From NCBI RefSeq assembly GCF_900119185.1, contig NZ_FPJE01000003.1:248001-312000 (forward strand): a stretch of 64,000 nt of DNA. Direction: 5' to 3'. The stretch is from Sinomicrobium oceani. Lineage in GTDB: Bacteria; Bacteroidota; Bacteroidia; Flavobacteriales; Flavobacteriaceae. The notes beneath the pieces were generated by a model. It searched no databases, was not told where the DNA came from, and saw only the letters and a program-made list of their open reading frames with translations. This document shows positions 26,057 to 33,530 of this stretch, in pieces. The position numbers were made by a program, and so were the translations under genes. Each line of letters opens with the position of its first letter. The stretch's first letter is position 1.

Positions 26057-26512
26057 ATGAAAACACTAAAACCGGGAGATAAGATCCCCGAATTCACGGT
26101 TAACGATCAGGACGGAAGCCCTGTTTCTTCTTCGGATTACCTCGGAAAGAAATGGATTATTTTTTTCTATCCCAAGGCAAGTACGCCGGGATGTACGGCC
26201 GAAGCCTGTAACCTGAGAGATCATTACAAAGAACTGAAGGATAAAGGGTATGAGCTTCTCGGCGTAAGTGCCGATACCGAAAAGAAACAATCGAACTTCA
26301 GGGAGAAAAACGAATTTCCCTTTCCTTTGCTGGCCGATGTGGACAAAAAAGTCATAGAAGGTTTTGGGGTATGGGGCCCCAAGAAATTTATGGGGAAGAC
26401 CTATGATGGTATTCACCGTACGACTTTTATTATCGATGAAAAAGGAAAGGTAGAGCGGGTTATAGATAAGGTCAAGACCAAGGACCACGCTGCCCAGATA
26501 CTCGAAGGATAG
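26057..26512 (+). CDS. bcp: Thioredoxin-dependent thiol peroxidase (Bcp/PrxQ)
   Basis: 151 residues. The peroxidatic Cys46 and resolving Cys51 are in KASTPGCTAEACNLRDHY, the typical PrxQ arrangement with five residues between. The end IDKVKTKDHAAQILE is also typical. It reduces hydrogen peroxide and organic peroxides with thioredoxin in the cytoplasm. It stands alone with 84 bp to the ABC-F gene, so read-through is possible. Confidence 0.93.
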   Translation: MKTLKPGDKIPEFTVNDQDGSPVSSSDYLGKKWIIFFYPKASTPGCTAEACNLRDHYKELKDKGYELLGVSADTEKKQSNFREKNEFPFPLLADVDKKVIEGFGVWGPKKFMGKTYDGIHRTTFIIDEKGKVERVIDKVKTKDHAAQILEG

Positions 26513-26596
26513 CAGCAAGGACGTCGGCACCGTTGTTCTACGGATGTATTGCGGCCGCCCTGTTGTATTCCCTTAAATTAAGATAGCATAAAGAAC

Positions 26597-28471
26597 ATGA
26601 ATTACCTGTCGGTAGAAAATATATCCAAATCTTTCGGGGAACGCGTTTTGTTTACCGATATATCTTTCGGTATCAACAAAGACCAGAAGATCGCATTTAT
26701 TGCAAAAAACGGCACCGGGAAGACCTCCCTGCTACAGATTATAACCGGCAAAGATATTCCCGATACGGGACAGATAGTATCCAGGAACGGTATATTTATC
26801 GGTTTTCTGCCACAGGAACCCGACCTGAACCCGAAGCTTACCGTCGAAGAGACGATATTTGCTTCGGACAATAAGGTGCTGAAGATCATCAGGGCGTATG
26901 AGGATGCCCTGGAAAACCCGGAAGATGAAACGGTTTATCAACGTGCATTCGAACAGATGGAACTGCACCAGGCCTGGGATTTTGAGACGAGATACAAGCA
27001 GATTCTTTCCAAGCTGAAACTCGACGATCTCTCCCAGAAAGTATCGTCATTGTCCGGGGGGCAGCAAAAAAGGCTCGCCCTGGCCACCGTACTGCTTAAT
27101 AATCCGGACCTTCTGATCCTCGATGAGCCTACCAACCACCTCGATCTGGAAATGATAGAATGGCTGGAATCTTATTTCGCCAGGGAGAACATGACGCTTT
27201 TCATGGTGACGCACGACCGTTATTTTCTGGAACGGGTTTGTAATGAGATCGTAGAACTGGAAGACGGGAAACTCCATACCTATAAAGGAAACTATTCGTA
27301 TTACCTGGAAAAAAAGGAAGCCCGTGTAGATGCCGAGAAAGCTTCGGTAGATAAGGCGAAAAACCTCTATGTGAAAGAGCTGGACTGGATGCGGCGTCAA
27401 CCCAAAGCCAGGACTTCCAAGTCCAAATCGAGGATCGATGATTTCCATGTGATCAAGGAAAAAGCACACCAGCGGCGAAAGGACCACCGGGTGCAGCTTG
27501 AGATCAATATGGAGCGACTGGGAAGTAAGATTGTAGAATTTCACAATGTCTCCAAGACGTATGGTGAAAAACAGATACTGCAAAGATTTCAATATGTATT
27601 CCGAAAGGGAGAGCGGGTAGGGATTATCGGTAAAAACGGAACCGGAAAATCTACCTTTCTCAATATGCTCACGGGAATCACTACGCCCGATTCCGGTAAA
27701 ATTGTGATCGGGGAGACGGTAAAGTTCGGGTATTATACCCAGGCAGGGATTGAAGTGAAACCGGAGCAAAAGGTCATTGATGTTATCCGCGAATTCGGAG
27801 ATTTTATTCCTCTCGCCAAAGGAAAGCAGATCTCTGCCGCACAGCTTCTCGAACGTTTTCTTTTTGACCGTAAAAAGCAGTACGATTTTGTGGAGAAACT
27901 GAGTGGAGGAGAACTGAAGCGTCTTTACCTGTGTACGGTACTCATACAGAACCCTAACTTTCTTATTCTCGATGAGCCTACCAATGACCTGGATATCGTT
28001 ACGCTCAATGTCCTCGAAGAATTCCTGCTCGATTTTCCGGGATGTCTTATCGTGGTTTCTCACGACCGGTATTTTATGGATAAGATCGTAGACCATCTGT
28101 TTGTGTTTAAAGGAGAAGCGGAGATAGAAGATTTTCCGGGGAATTATACTGATTTCAGAACCTATGAAGACAGCGCTCCTCCTGCGGAGAACGAGGTGAA
28201 GAGCACCGCACCTGCCGGTTCGGGTAAGGAAAAAAATACCTGGCGCCGGGATGCGAATAAGGGACTTTCGTACAATGAGCAAAAAGAGTACAACCGGCTG
28301 GAACGGGATATCCGAAAACTCGAAGAAGAAAAAAGCAGGATAGAAGGCCTTTTTGCCGATGAAACCCTCGAAGGCGAGCGTATCGATGAGCTTTCGGTAA
28401 AGCTCAGGAAAGTACTTTCCGAAATAGAAGATAAAACCGACCGATGGCTCGAACTATCGTATAAAGACTGA
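26597..28471 (+). CDS. ABC-F family ATP-binding protein (Uup-like)
   Basis: 624 residues, two ABC cassettes and no membrane domain. Walker A: GTGKTS near residue 40 and GTGKST near residue 350. Signatures: SLSGGQQKRLALA and KLSGGELKRLYL. Walker B: LILDEPTNHLD and LILDEPTNDLD. The linker after the first cassette is basic (RRQPKARTSKSKSRID). A C-terminal coiled coil (about 560-620, KEEYNRLER-like) marks it as Uup type. These proteins act on the ribosome or on DNA intermediates. The next gene begins 8 bp later, so they form an operon. Confidence 0.92.
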   Translation: MNYLSVENISKSFGERVLFTDISFGINKDQKIAFIAKNGTGKTSLLQIITGKDIPDTGQIVSRNGIFIGFLPQEPDLNPKLTVEETIFASDNKVLKIIRAYEDALENPEDETVYQRAFEQMELHQAWDFETRYKQILSKLKLDDLSQKVSSLSGGQQKRLALATVLLNNPDLLILDEPTNHLDLEMIEWLESYFARENMTLFMVTHDRYFLERVCNEIVELEDGKLHTYKGNYSYYLEKKEARVDAEKASVDKAKNLYVKELDWMRRQPKARTSKSKSRIDDFHVIKEKAHQRRKDHRVQLEINMERLGSKIVEFHNVSKTYGEKQILQRFQYVFRKGERVGIIGKNGTGKSTFLNMLTGITTPDSGKIVIGETVKFGYYTQAGIEVKPEQKVIDVIREFGDFIPLAKGKQISAAQLLERFLFDRKKQYDFVEKLSGGELKRLYLCTVLIQNPNFLILDEPTNDLDIVTLNVLEEFLLDFPGCLIVVSHDRYFMDKIVDHLFVFKGEAEIEDFPGNYTDFRTYEDSAPPAENEVKSTAPAGSGKEKNTWRRDANKGLSYNEQKEYNRLERDIRKLEEEKSRIEGLFADETLEGERIDELSVKLRKVLSEIEDKTDRWLELSYKD

Positions 28472-28479
28472 GTACGTCC

Positions 28480-28974
28480 ATGCTGAGCTATCTTAAATTT
28501 TTGTGGCGATCCACCAATCAGCACGGGGTACATTCGCCTTTTGTCTATGCATACGTTACCCGGGGATTGTATAAAGCGTACCGTTTTAGAGGGCCCCGTG
28601 CCTGCAAAATCTTGTTCCGTACCCTGGCGTACTTTAAAGTTCCGGATATCACGATAACAGAAGAACATCCGGCACTGACCGGTTTGTTGAAGGGATATTT
28701 TCCGGGAATACCCATAGTTCCTTCCGGCGGAAAGCTGTATTATTTCAATGCGGAACTTCAGCCGGATGATGTGCCCGGGTTGCTGAACATAGCGAAAAGC
28801 GATCCGGACCGTATCCTGGTCATCGAAGGAATTCATCGAAGAAAGACTTCTGCGCGTGCCTGGAAAATGATCCGGACAAACCCGAGTATCACGGTTACGG
28901 TAGACCTGTTTTATGCAGGTGTGGTTTTCTTCCGGGAAGGACAGGCGAGGGAAAATTTTATAATTCGGCCGTAA
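28480..28974 (+). CDS. Shortened SAM-methyltransferase-like protein, probably without SAM site
   Basis: 164 residues. The N-terminus (LKFLWRSTNQHGVHSPFVY) and the C-terminus (ITVTVDLFYAGVVFFREGQA) match the ends of a flavobacterial class I methyltransferase family that I recall as about 250 residues. Between them about 90 residues are missing, including the glycine-rich motif I that binds S-adenosylmethionine; only PDRILVIEG resembles the later strands. The frame is intact and tightly coupled to the ABC-F gene, so it is probably expressed. Function is open; methyl transfer is doubtful. Confidence 0.6.
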   Translation: MLSYLKFLWRSTNQHGVHSPFVYAYVTRGLYKAYRFRGPRACKILFRTLAYFKVPDITITEEHPALTGLLKGYFPGIPIVPSGGKLYYFNAELQPDDVPGLLNIAKSDPDRILVIEGIHRRKTSARAWKMIRTNPSITVTVDLFYAGVVFFREGQARENFIIRP

Positions 28975-28997
28975 TAGTTTAATTTTATACGAAATAA

Positions 28998-29153
28998 ATG
29001 GAAATGAAAGGTTTTGGATGGGCCATCATAGTAGTGCTCATATTCGTCCTGGTCATGTGGAATAACAGGAGGAATACTAAAAAATGGAAGAAACGAAAGA
29101 GTTTCAGGGATCATTATTATTCCAGGAAAAAAGAGAAAACAGGAGAAAAATAG
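28998..29153 (+). CDS. Small single-span membrane protein, 51 residues
   Basis: Begins MEMKGFGWAIIVVLIFVLVM (one membrane helix) and continues with a strongly basic tail (NNRRNTKKWKKRKS and more). It lies 23 bp after the methyltransferase-like gene and 43 bp before the PrcB-like lipoprotein, all in one direction. Short but well placed; no family recognised. Confidence 0.55.
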   Translation: MEMKGFGWAIIVVLIFVLVMWNNRRNTKKWKKRKSFRDHYYSRKKEKTGEK

Positions 29154-29196
29154 GAGGAGTATCTTTCTTCGCTACACCGTATAAAAGCCCTTAATC

Positions 29197-29661
29197 ATGA
29201 AAAAAAGTATACTACTTATCGGTATGGTTGTTCTGTTTGCAGCCTGTGGAGCAAAACAGGATAGCAAAACCAAAAATTCCGGCATGGCAAGCAAATCGAT
29301 CGCTTACGAGGTCCTGGTACAGGACAGCTATGGTGGCGCAGATAGCCCCGAACACAGGGTGATCACCAATGCACAGGAACTCCGTAAAGTCTATGGTATA
29401 ATCAATCGTACACGTAAACCGGGCATCGAAGTACCTGAAATAGACTTTTCTGCAAATACCGTGGTTGCTATATTTATGGGAGAACGTTCGTCCGGCGGTA
29501 ACCATATCGAAATCGAGAAGGTGGAAGAACACGAAGACGGAATTGAGGTGAAAACAAGGAATATTAAACCCGGTACAGGAGAAATGACCACGATGGCCAT
29601 TACCCATCCGTTTATTTTTGTAAAACTCCCGGTATCCGGCAAGGAGGTCACGGTGAAGTAA
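29197..29661 (+). CDS. Lipoprotein with PrcB-like C-terminal domain
   Basis: 154 residues. Signal peptide with lipobox LFAACG (Cys17 by count). The C-terminal half (FSANTVVAIFMGERSSGGNHIEI ... MTTMAITHPFIFVKLP) matches the PrcB/protealysin-inhibitor-like domain found in Treponema and Bacteroidota lipoproteins. PrcB was described as part of a protease complex; the role here is unknown. Probably the last gene of the ABC-F unit. Confidence 0.75.
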   Translation: MKKSILLIGMVVLFAACGAKQDSKTKNSGMASKSIAYEVLVQDSYGGADSPEHRVITNAQELRKVYGIINRTRKPGIEVPEIDFSANTVVAIFMGERSSGGNHIEIEKVEEHEDGIEVKTRNIKPGTGEMTTMAITHPFIFVKLPVSGKEVTVK

Positions 29662-29886
29662 GGTTTCCCTGCAGTTTAAAACGGTATTTTCCACATGGTA
29701 CGTGCCCGGAAGGGGAATAACACATTCAACCCGCTCGATGCGGATCTGCATTTTTTGCTTATGTATAGCCTCTCATTTTTACATCGGATATACTGAAAGT
29801 ACTAAATTTATGCGGTGATATTTTTTGTTTTTTCTGAAATGCGTATAATTTTTTCTAAATTAGTGGGATAACCTTAAAATCTTGTT

Positions 29887-31005
29887 ATGAACCCACGTCG
29901 CGATTTTATTCAGAAACTTGCCCTTTCCGCTGCTGCTTTACCTTTTGCACCATTATACGGTGCTCCCCATGAACTGGATGTGTTCGGCTTCTCCGGAGAT
30001 CAGTCCGTATTAAGAGTAGCTATTATGGGATTGGGTAGCTACGGAACACGGGTAGCCGATGCCATGCAATCCTGTAAACGGGCAAAATTGGCAGGAGTGA
30101 TCAGTGGCACACCTTCGAAAATAAAAAACTGGCAGAAGAAGTATAATATTCCGGAAAAGAACTGCTATAACTACGAAAATTACGACCGGATTAAAGATAA
30201 CCCGGATATAGATGCGGTGTATGTCATTACCCCCAATGCATTGCATCACGAAGCTGTATTGCGGGTTGCGGCAGCAGGAAAGCACGTGATCTGTGAGAAA
30301 CCTATGGCCCTTAATGCAAAAGAAGGCGAGGAGATGGTGGCTGCCTGCAAAAAGGCCGATGTGAAATTGCTGGTCGGATACAGGATGCACTTTGAGCCGA
30401 ATACGCTGGAGCTTATTCGGATGCGAAACGAAGGGGATTTCGGAAAGATCATGTTTTTTCAGGGACTAAGCGGGTTCCGTATCGGGGATCCCAACCAGTG
30501 GCGCCTGGATAAGGCACTTGCGGGTGGTGGTTCGCTGATGGATATAGGTATTTATGCCATTAATGGCGCACGCTATATGGTGGGCGAAGAGCCTGTATGG
30601 GTTACTGCACAGGAGACCAAAACCAATCCCGTAAAATTTAAAGAAGGGGTAGATGAGACCATTCAGTTTCAACTCGGCTTTCCCGGCGGTGCCGTGGCAT
30701 CATGCCTGTCTACGTATAACATGAACTATCTCGACCGGTTTTTTCTGAATGGTGAGAAGGGCTTCGGCGAACTGCAACCCGCTACGGGTTACGGTCCGAT
30801 AAAGGGCCGAACACACCAGGGACCGCTTACAGAGCCTCATGTGGTACATCAGACCGTTCAGATGGACGAGATGGCAGGAATTATTCTCGATGGGAAAAAA
30901 GCTGTAGTGCCTGTAGACGGGCAAGAAGCCGTGAAAGACCTGAAGATTATAGATGCCATTTACAACGTGTGCAGGACCGGGGAAAAGCAAAAGCTCGAAC
31001 TGTAA
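29887..31005 (+). CDS. Tat-exported Gfo/Idh/MocA family oxidoreductase
   Basis: 372 residues. The N-terminus MNPRRDFIQKLALSAAALPF is a twin-arginine signal, so the protein is folded with its cofactor and exported. The Rossmann nucleotide-binding motif is VAIMGLGSYGTRVADAM, and CEKPMALN carries the family's conserved Lys-Pro. Members oxidise sugars or sugar derivatives with bound NADP; periplasmic forms resemble glucose-fructose oxidoreductase. Its nearness to the polysaccharide locus (1.5-2.5 kb) is suggestive, but it lies outside it and has a separate direction from the CBM lipoprotein. Confidence 0.87.
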   Translation: MNPRRDFIQKLALSAAALPFAPLYGAPHELDVFGFSGDQSVLRVAIMGLGSYGTRVADAMQSCKRAKLAGVISGTPSKIKNWQKKYNIPEKNCYNYENYDRIKDNPDIDAVYVITPNALHHEAVLRVAAAGKHVICEKPMALNAKEGEEMVAACKKADVKLLVGYRMHFEPNTLELIRMRNEGDFGKIMFFQGLSGFRIGDPNQWRLDKALAGGGSLMDIGIYAINGARYMVGEEPVWVTAQETKTNPVKFKEGVDETIQFQLGFPGGAVASCLSTYNMNYLDRFFLNGEKGFGELQPATGYGPIKGRTHQGPLTEPHVVHQTVQMDEMAGIILDGKKAVVPVDGQEAVKDLKIIDAIYNVCRTGEKQKLEL

Positions 31006-31116
31006 GACGGCAGGCCTTTATTTTACCGTGCATTACGGTATCCCGATATACATTTCATCAGATCATAACAGCGGTATTGGAGAAAGCAGAATATTAAAAA
31101 TGATTTAAATTCATAT

Positions 31117-31163
31117 TTAACATATAGGATATATATGTTAAATGAAAATAATGTTTATATTTG
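31117..31163 (+). promoter_or_regulatory. Operator-like palindrome plus -7 box with no gene downstream
   Basis: TTAACATATA (31117-31126) and TATATGTTAA (31132-31141) form a perfect 10-bp inverted repeat with a 5-bp centre. TATATTTG at 31156-31163 matches the -7 consensus; no TTG lies at the right distance, only TTA, which may mean activator dependence. Transcription would enter the structured, gene-free region to about 31533. Confidence 0.55.
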
Positions 31164-31164
31164 T

Positions 31165-31533
31165 AGCTGTTAAGATCAGATTTTTTAGTGTCAATTTTTT
31201 TCAGCATTATGGTCGATGTTGTTGCATCATCCGGGCACCGGGAAGCGTATAAGGCTATTCAGAACATCCCGGGATCTCTTGGGGGTCAGCCCGGATGAGC
31301 AACAATTATGATGACGTTCCGCGGGTCTATCCGTAAAAAGTCAGTCCGGGAAAGTAAACTGGTCATGCAATGCTCCTGCTCAGATACTGTCATCTCCGTA
31401 ACACTATAGTGCTATTTCATGTATCCGTACCCGGAGGCAGTCGGTTTTGCCTTTCCGGTCCGGCGAGCTTACATCCGGATAACCATAAAAGTATAATCGC
31501 ATCATTCTGTATGCAGAACGATGCGATTGTATA
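31165..31533 (+). ncRNA. Candidate structured RNA
   Basis: No frame longer than about 33 codons. TTGTTGCATCATCCGGGC (31219-31236) pairs with GCCCGGATGAGCAACAA (31289-31305) over 17 bp with one bulged A. The loop of about 52 nt contains further short complementary stretches. The region ends with a hairpin (AATCGCATC ... GATGCGATT, about 31495-31533, extended by TTCTG/CAGAA inside), which may also terminate the CBM lipoprotein gene from the other side. The helix is seen directly; that it is transcribed is inferred from the -7 box at 31156-31163. No known RNA family recognised. Confidence 0.45.
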
Positions 31534-31560
31534 GAAGTTTTTACTATCCGGAATGTTTTC

Positions 31561-32967
31561 TTATTCCTTTGTCAGGTAGATATCGTCTACATACCAGTCA
31601 AAATCCCTTGCGGTATCGTCCGGCGAAGTATTCCCGAAATCGGCATCATCGCTTCGGAGCACCAGTATTTCGGATATAGACGACAGGTCCGGCGCATTGA
31701 AATCTGCCAATGGTATTTTTACTTCATGCCATTTACCATCTCTTGCCATTCCGTAAGTTTCATCGGTAGTACCATGATGGAGCGTTACCCAGTAATTGGT
31801 ACCCCCGGCTTTGATCCGTATCCGGATATTGGATGTCGATGATGTTTTCAGGCTGATGTGATAATGGGTGTAAGAAGAAGCATTGACATTAGCCCTGGGG
31901 AATAAAGTGGCCATGGCCCCCCATGTTTGCGGGCTGGAAGAATTGGCCGGATCGAATTTATAATATAAAGCACGATTGCCATGAGCGGCGTCTTCCACTT
32001 CGCTAATTACAAAATTGGCATTATTAATCGGTGGGATTATGGCTGCATTGGTTTCTGAGATCTCCCGTTCGGTATAAATACCCAATCCGTCTATAGGTGG
32101 TGTTGCTCCCCGGAGCGTAACGTTTACCTTATCGAGGTTGGTTCCTCCTCCGGTAAAATAGAATCTTAAGGTATGTAGGCCCTGGGAGAGGGTTATTCCC
32201 GGTACGGAGATTCCGGTGTATACAGACCATCCGCCGGTATTTTCAAAATCACCGGTTTCGCCCAGATCGGAGATAGCCCCGGTATTGGGATCTACCCGCT
32301 GAAGTTTTACGGAGTGTCCACCCTCGTCATGTCCGGACGCCAGCATAAACTCAAAATCATAATCTCCGGTTTCCAGTACATTAACGGTATAGTTTACCCA
32401 TTCTCCTTCGTTCGTATAGCCAATATTGGTTACGTTTTCTCCGACTTCAACATCAACTCCCCGGTCATCCCGGTATACGGAACTTCCGTTGGTCACCGCG
32501 AGATTCTCTTCTTCGGTATCGTGATATGCGATCCCCTCTCCACCGAGGTCAAAATTTTCTGCTTCTATAATCCCTTCTAAATCTAAAGGAGTACCTCCAT
32601 AAGGCAGAGGTTCCGGTATACCTTTGACGGTTATGGAAAACGTCCGGGTATCTATAGTATTGTCAACGTATTTTACGATCAGTTGCGCTTCGAAGGTCCC
32701 AGGTGCAGTATAGGTGACCGTAACGTCGGAGTTTATGGATGTGGAAGGAGAACCTCCCTGAAAGGTCCAGTCCGTGGTCAGGGCTTTGGTCGAGGTACTT
32801 GTAAAGCGAACAGTATTCCCGAAATCGATCTCCGAAGCCGATGCTTCCGCAACAGTTTCCCCTTTGTCGAACAGGGCGACTTCCTGGATGTCATCCTCGC
32901 AGGAAAGCGATAATACAAGACAGAGCAAAAACAAATACGAGCCTTTAAGAGGTATATATTTTTTCAT
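31561..32967 (-). CDS. Surface lipoprotein with PKD and CBM6 modules, probable glycan-binding protein
   Basis: 468 residues. A lipoprotein signal ends in LSLSC (Cys23). A PKD-like domain (about 35-115; TTDWTFQGGSPS) is followed by a CBM6-type beta-sandwich (about 130-290; starts IIEAENFDLGG, contains GYTNEGEWVNYTVNV). A second jelly-roll domain follows (about 300-468; YYKFDPANSSS to FDWYVDDIYL). There is no catalytic domain. The layout fits a surface glycan-binding protein that holds polysaccharide near a SusCD pair. It is divergent from the hybrid sensor gene and shares its 560-bp intergenic region. The glycan is unknown. Confidence 0.85.
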   Translation of the reverse strand: MKKYIPLKGSYLFLLCLVLSLSCEDDIQEVALFDKGETVAEASASEIDFGNTVRFTSTSTKALTTDWTFQGGSPSTSINSDVTVTYTAPGTFEAQLIVKYVDNTIDTRTFSITVKGIPEPLPYGGTPLDLEGIIEAENFDLGGEGIAYHDTEEENLAVTNGSSVYRDDRGVDVEVGENVTNIGYTNEGEWVNYTVNVLETGDYDFEFMLASGHDEGGHSVKLQRVDPNTGAISDLGETGDFENTGGWSVYTGISVPGITLSQGLHTLRFYFTGGGTNLDKVNVTLRGATPPIDGLGIYTEREISETNAAIIPPINNANFVISEVEDAAHGNRALYYKFDPANSSSPQTWGAMATLFPRANVNASSYTHYHISLKTSSTSNIRIRIKAGGTNYWVTLHHGTTDETYGMARDGKWHEVKIPLADFNAPDLSSISEILVLRSDDADFGNTSPDDTARDFDWYVDDIYLTKE

Positions 32968-33530
32968 TATTAAAATTAGTTATGGTTAGTTTTTTACATA
33001 TCAATACTCCGGAGTTTATCGTTCCGGAGATCTGGTAAGGCAAATGTTGGGAATTTATACCAGAGTAAGGAGCCTTGTCGTTTTTCTTTAGGGGTAGAAA
33101 TGTGCTTTTTCCTGTTCCGGGCTATAAATCCGGGAAAATAGGATATCTGCAATCATATATTCCCGGGGCATTTCGTCGTTTTCTGTCGCTCCTCTTCGGG
33201 ATATGGGAAGCTGTAATGTTTTTCCCCGGGTTTTTTAGCATTACCGATATCAATACCATTTCGGGTATGGCTTTTTAATTTCGCCATGGAGAAGTACATT
33301 TTTACCCCTTAAAAAAGAAATCTGTACCAGATAACCGTGTTCCGGAAGCTTATTTTTGTAGGGTGTCAGAGTATAAAACGGCTTCATTGTTAAGCCTGTC
33401 AGGGCGGAGTGTTTCCGGGCGTCATGTCCGTATGGCTTTCATGTGATTAAAAAAGTGTATTTTTAGCAACACCCCTTCCTGCCCTGCCCCATGATGTGCT
33501 GTCGAAATCCATTTAATACCCGGGAAGAAT
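32968..33530. promoter_or_regulatory. Divergent control region with two TTT(T/C)TACCCCT motifs
   Basis: No coding frame of note. TTTTTACCCCT is at 33299-33309 (plus strand) and TTTCTACCCCT at 33090-33100 (minus strand, facing the CBM lipoprotein). The first is identical to a site in the susC promoter (37795-37805). No exact TAnnTTTG box was found before the sensor gene; TATTTTTA near 33460 is the nearest. Confidence 0.5.

Noticed and set aside
27047-28282. Open frame of 411 codons on the minus strand
   Set aside because: Antisense shadow of the ABC-F gene, whose Walker and signature motifs are clear on the plus strand.
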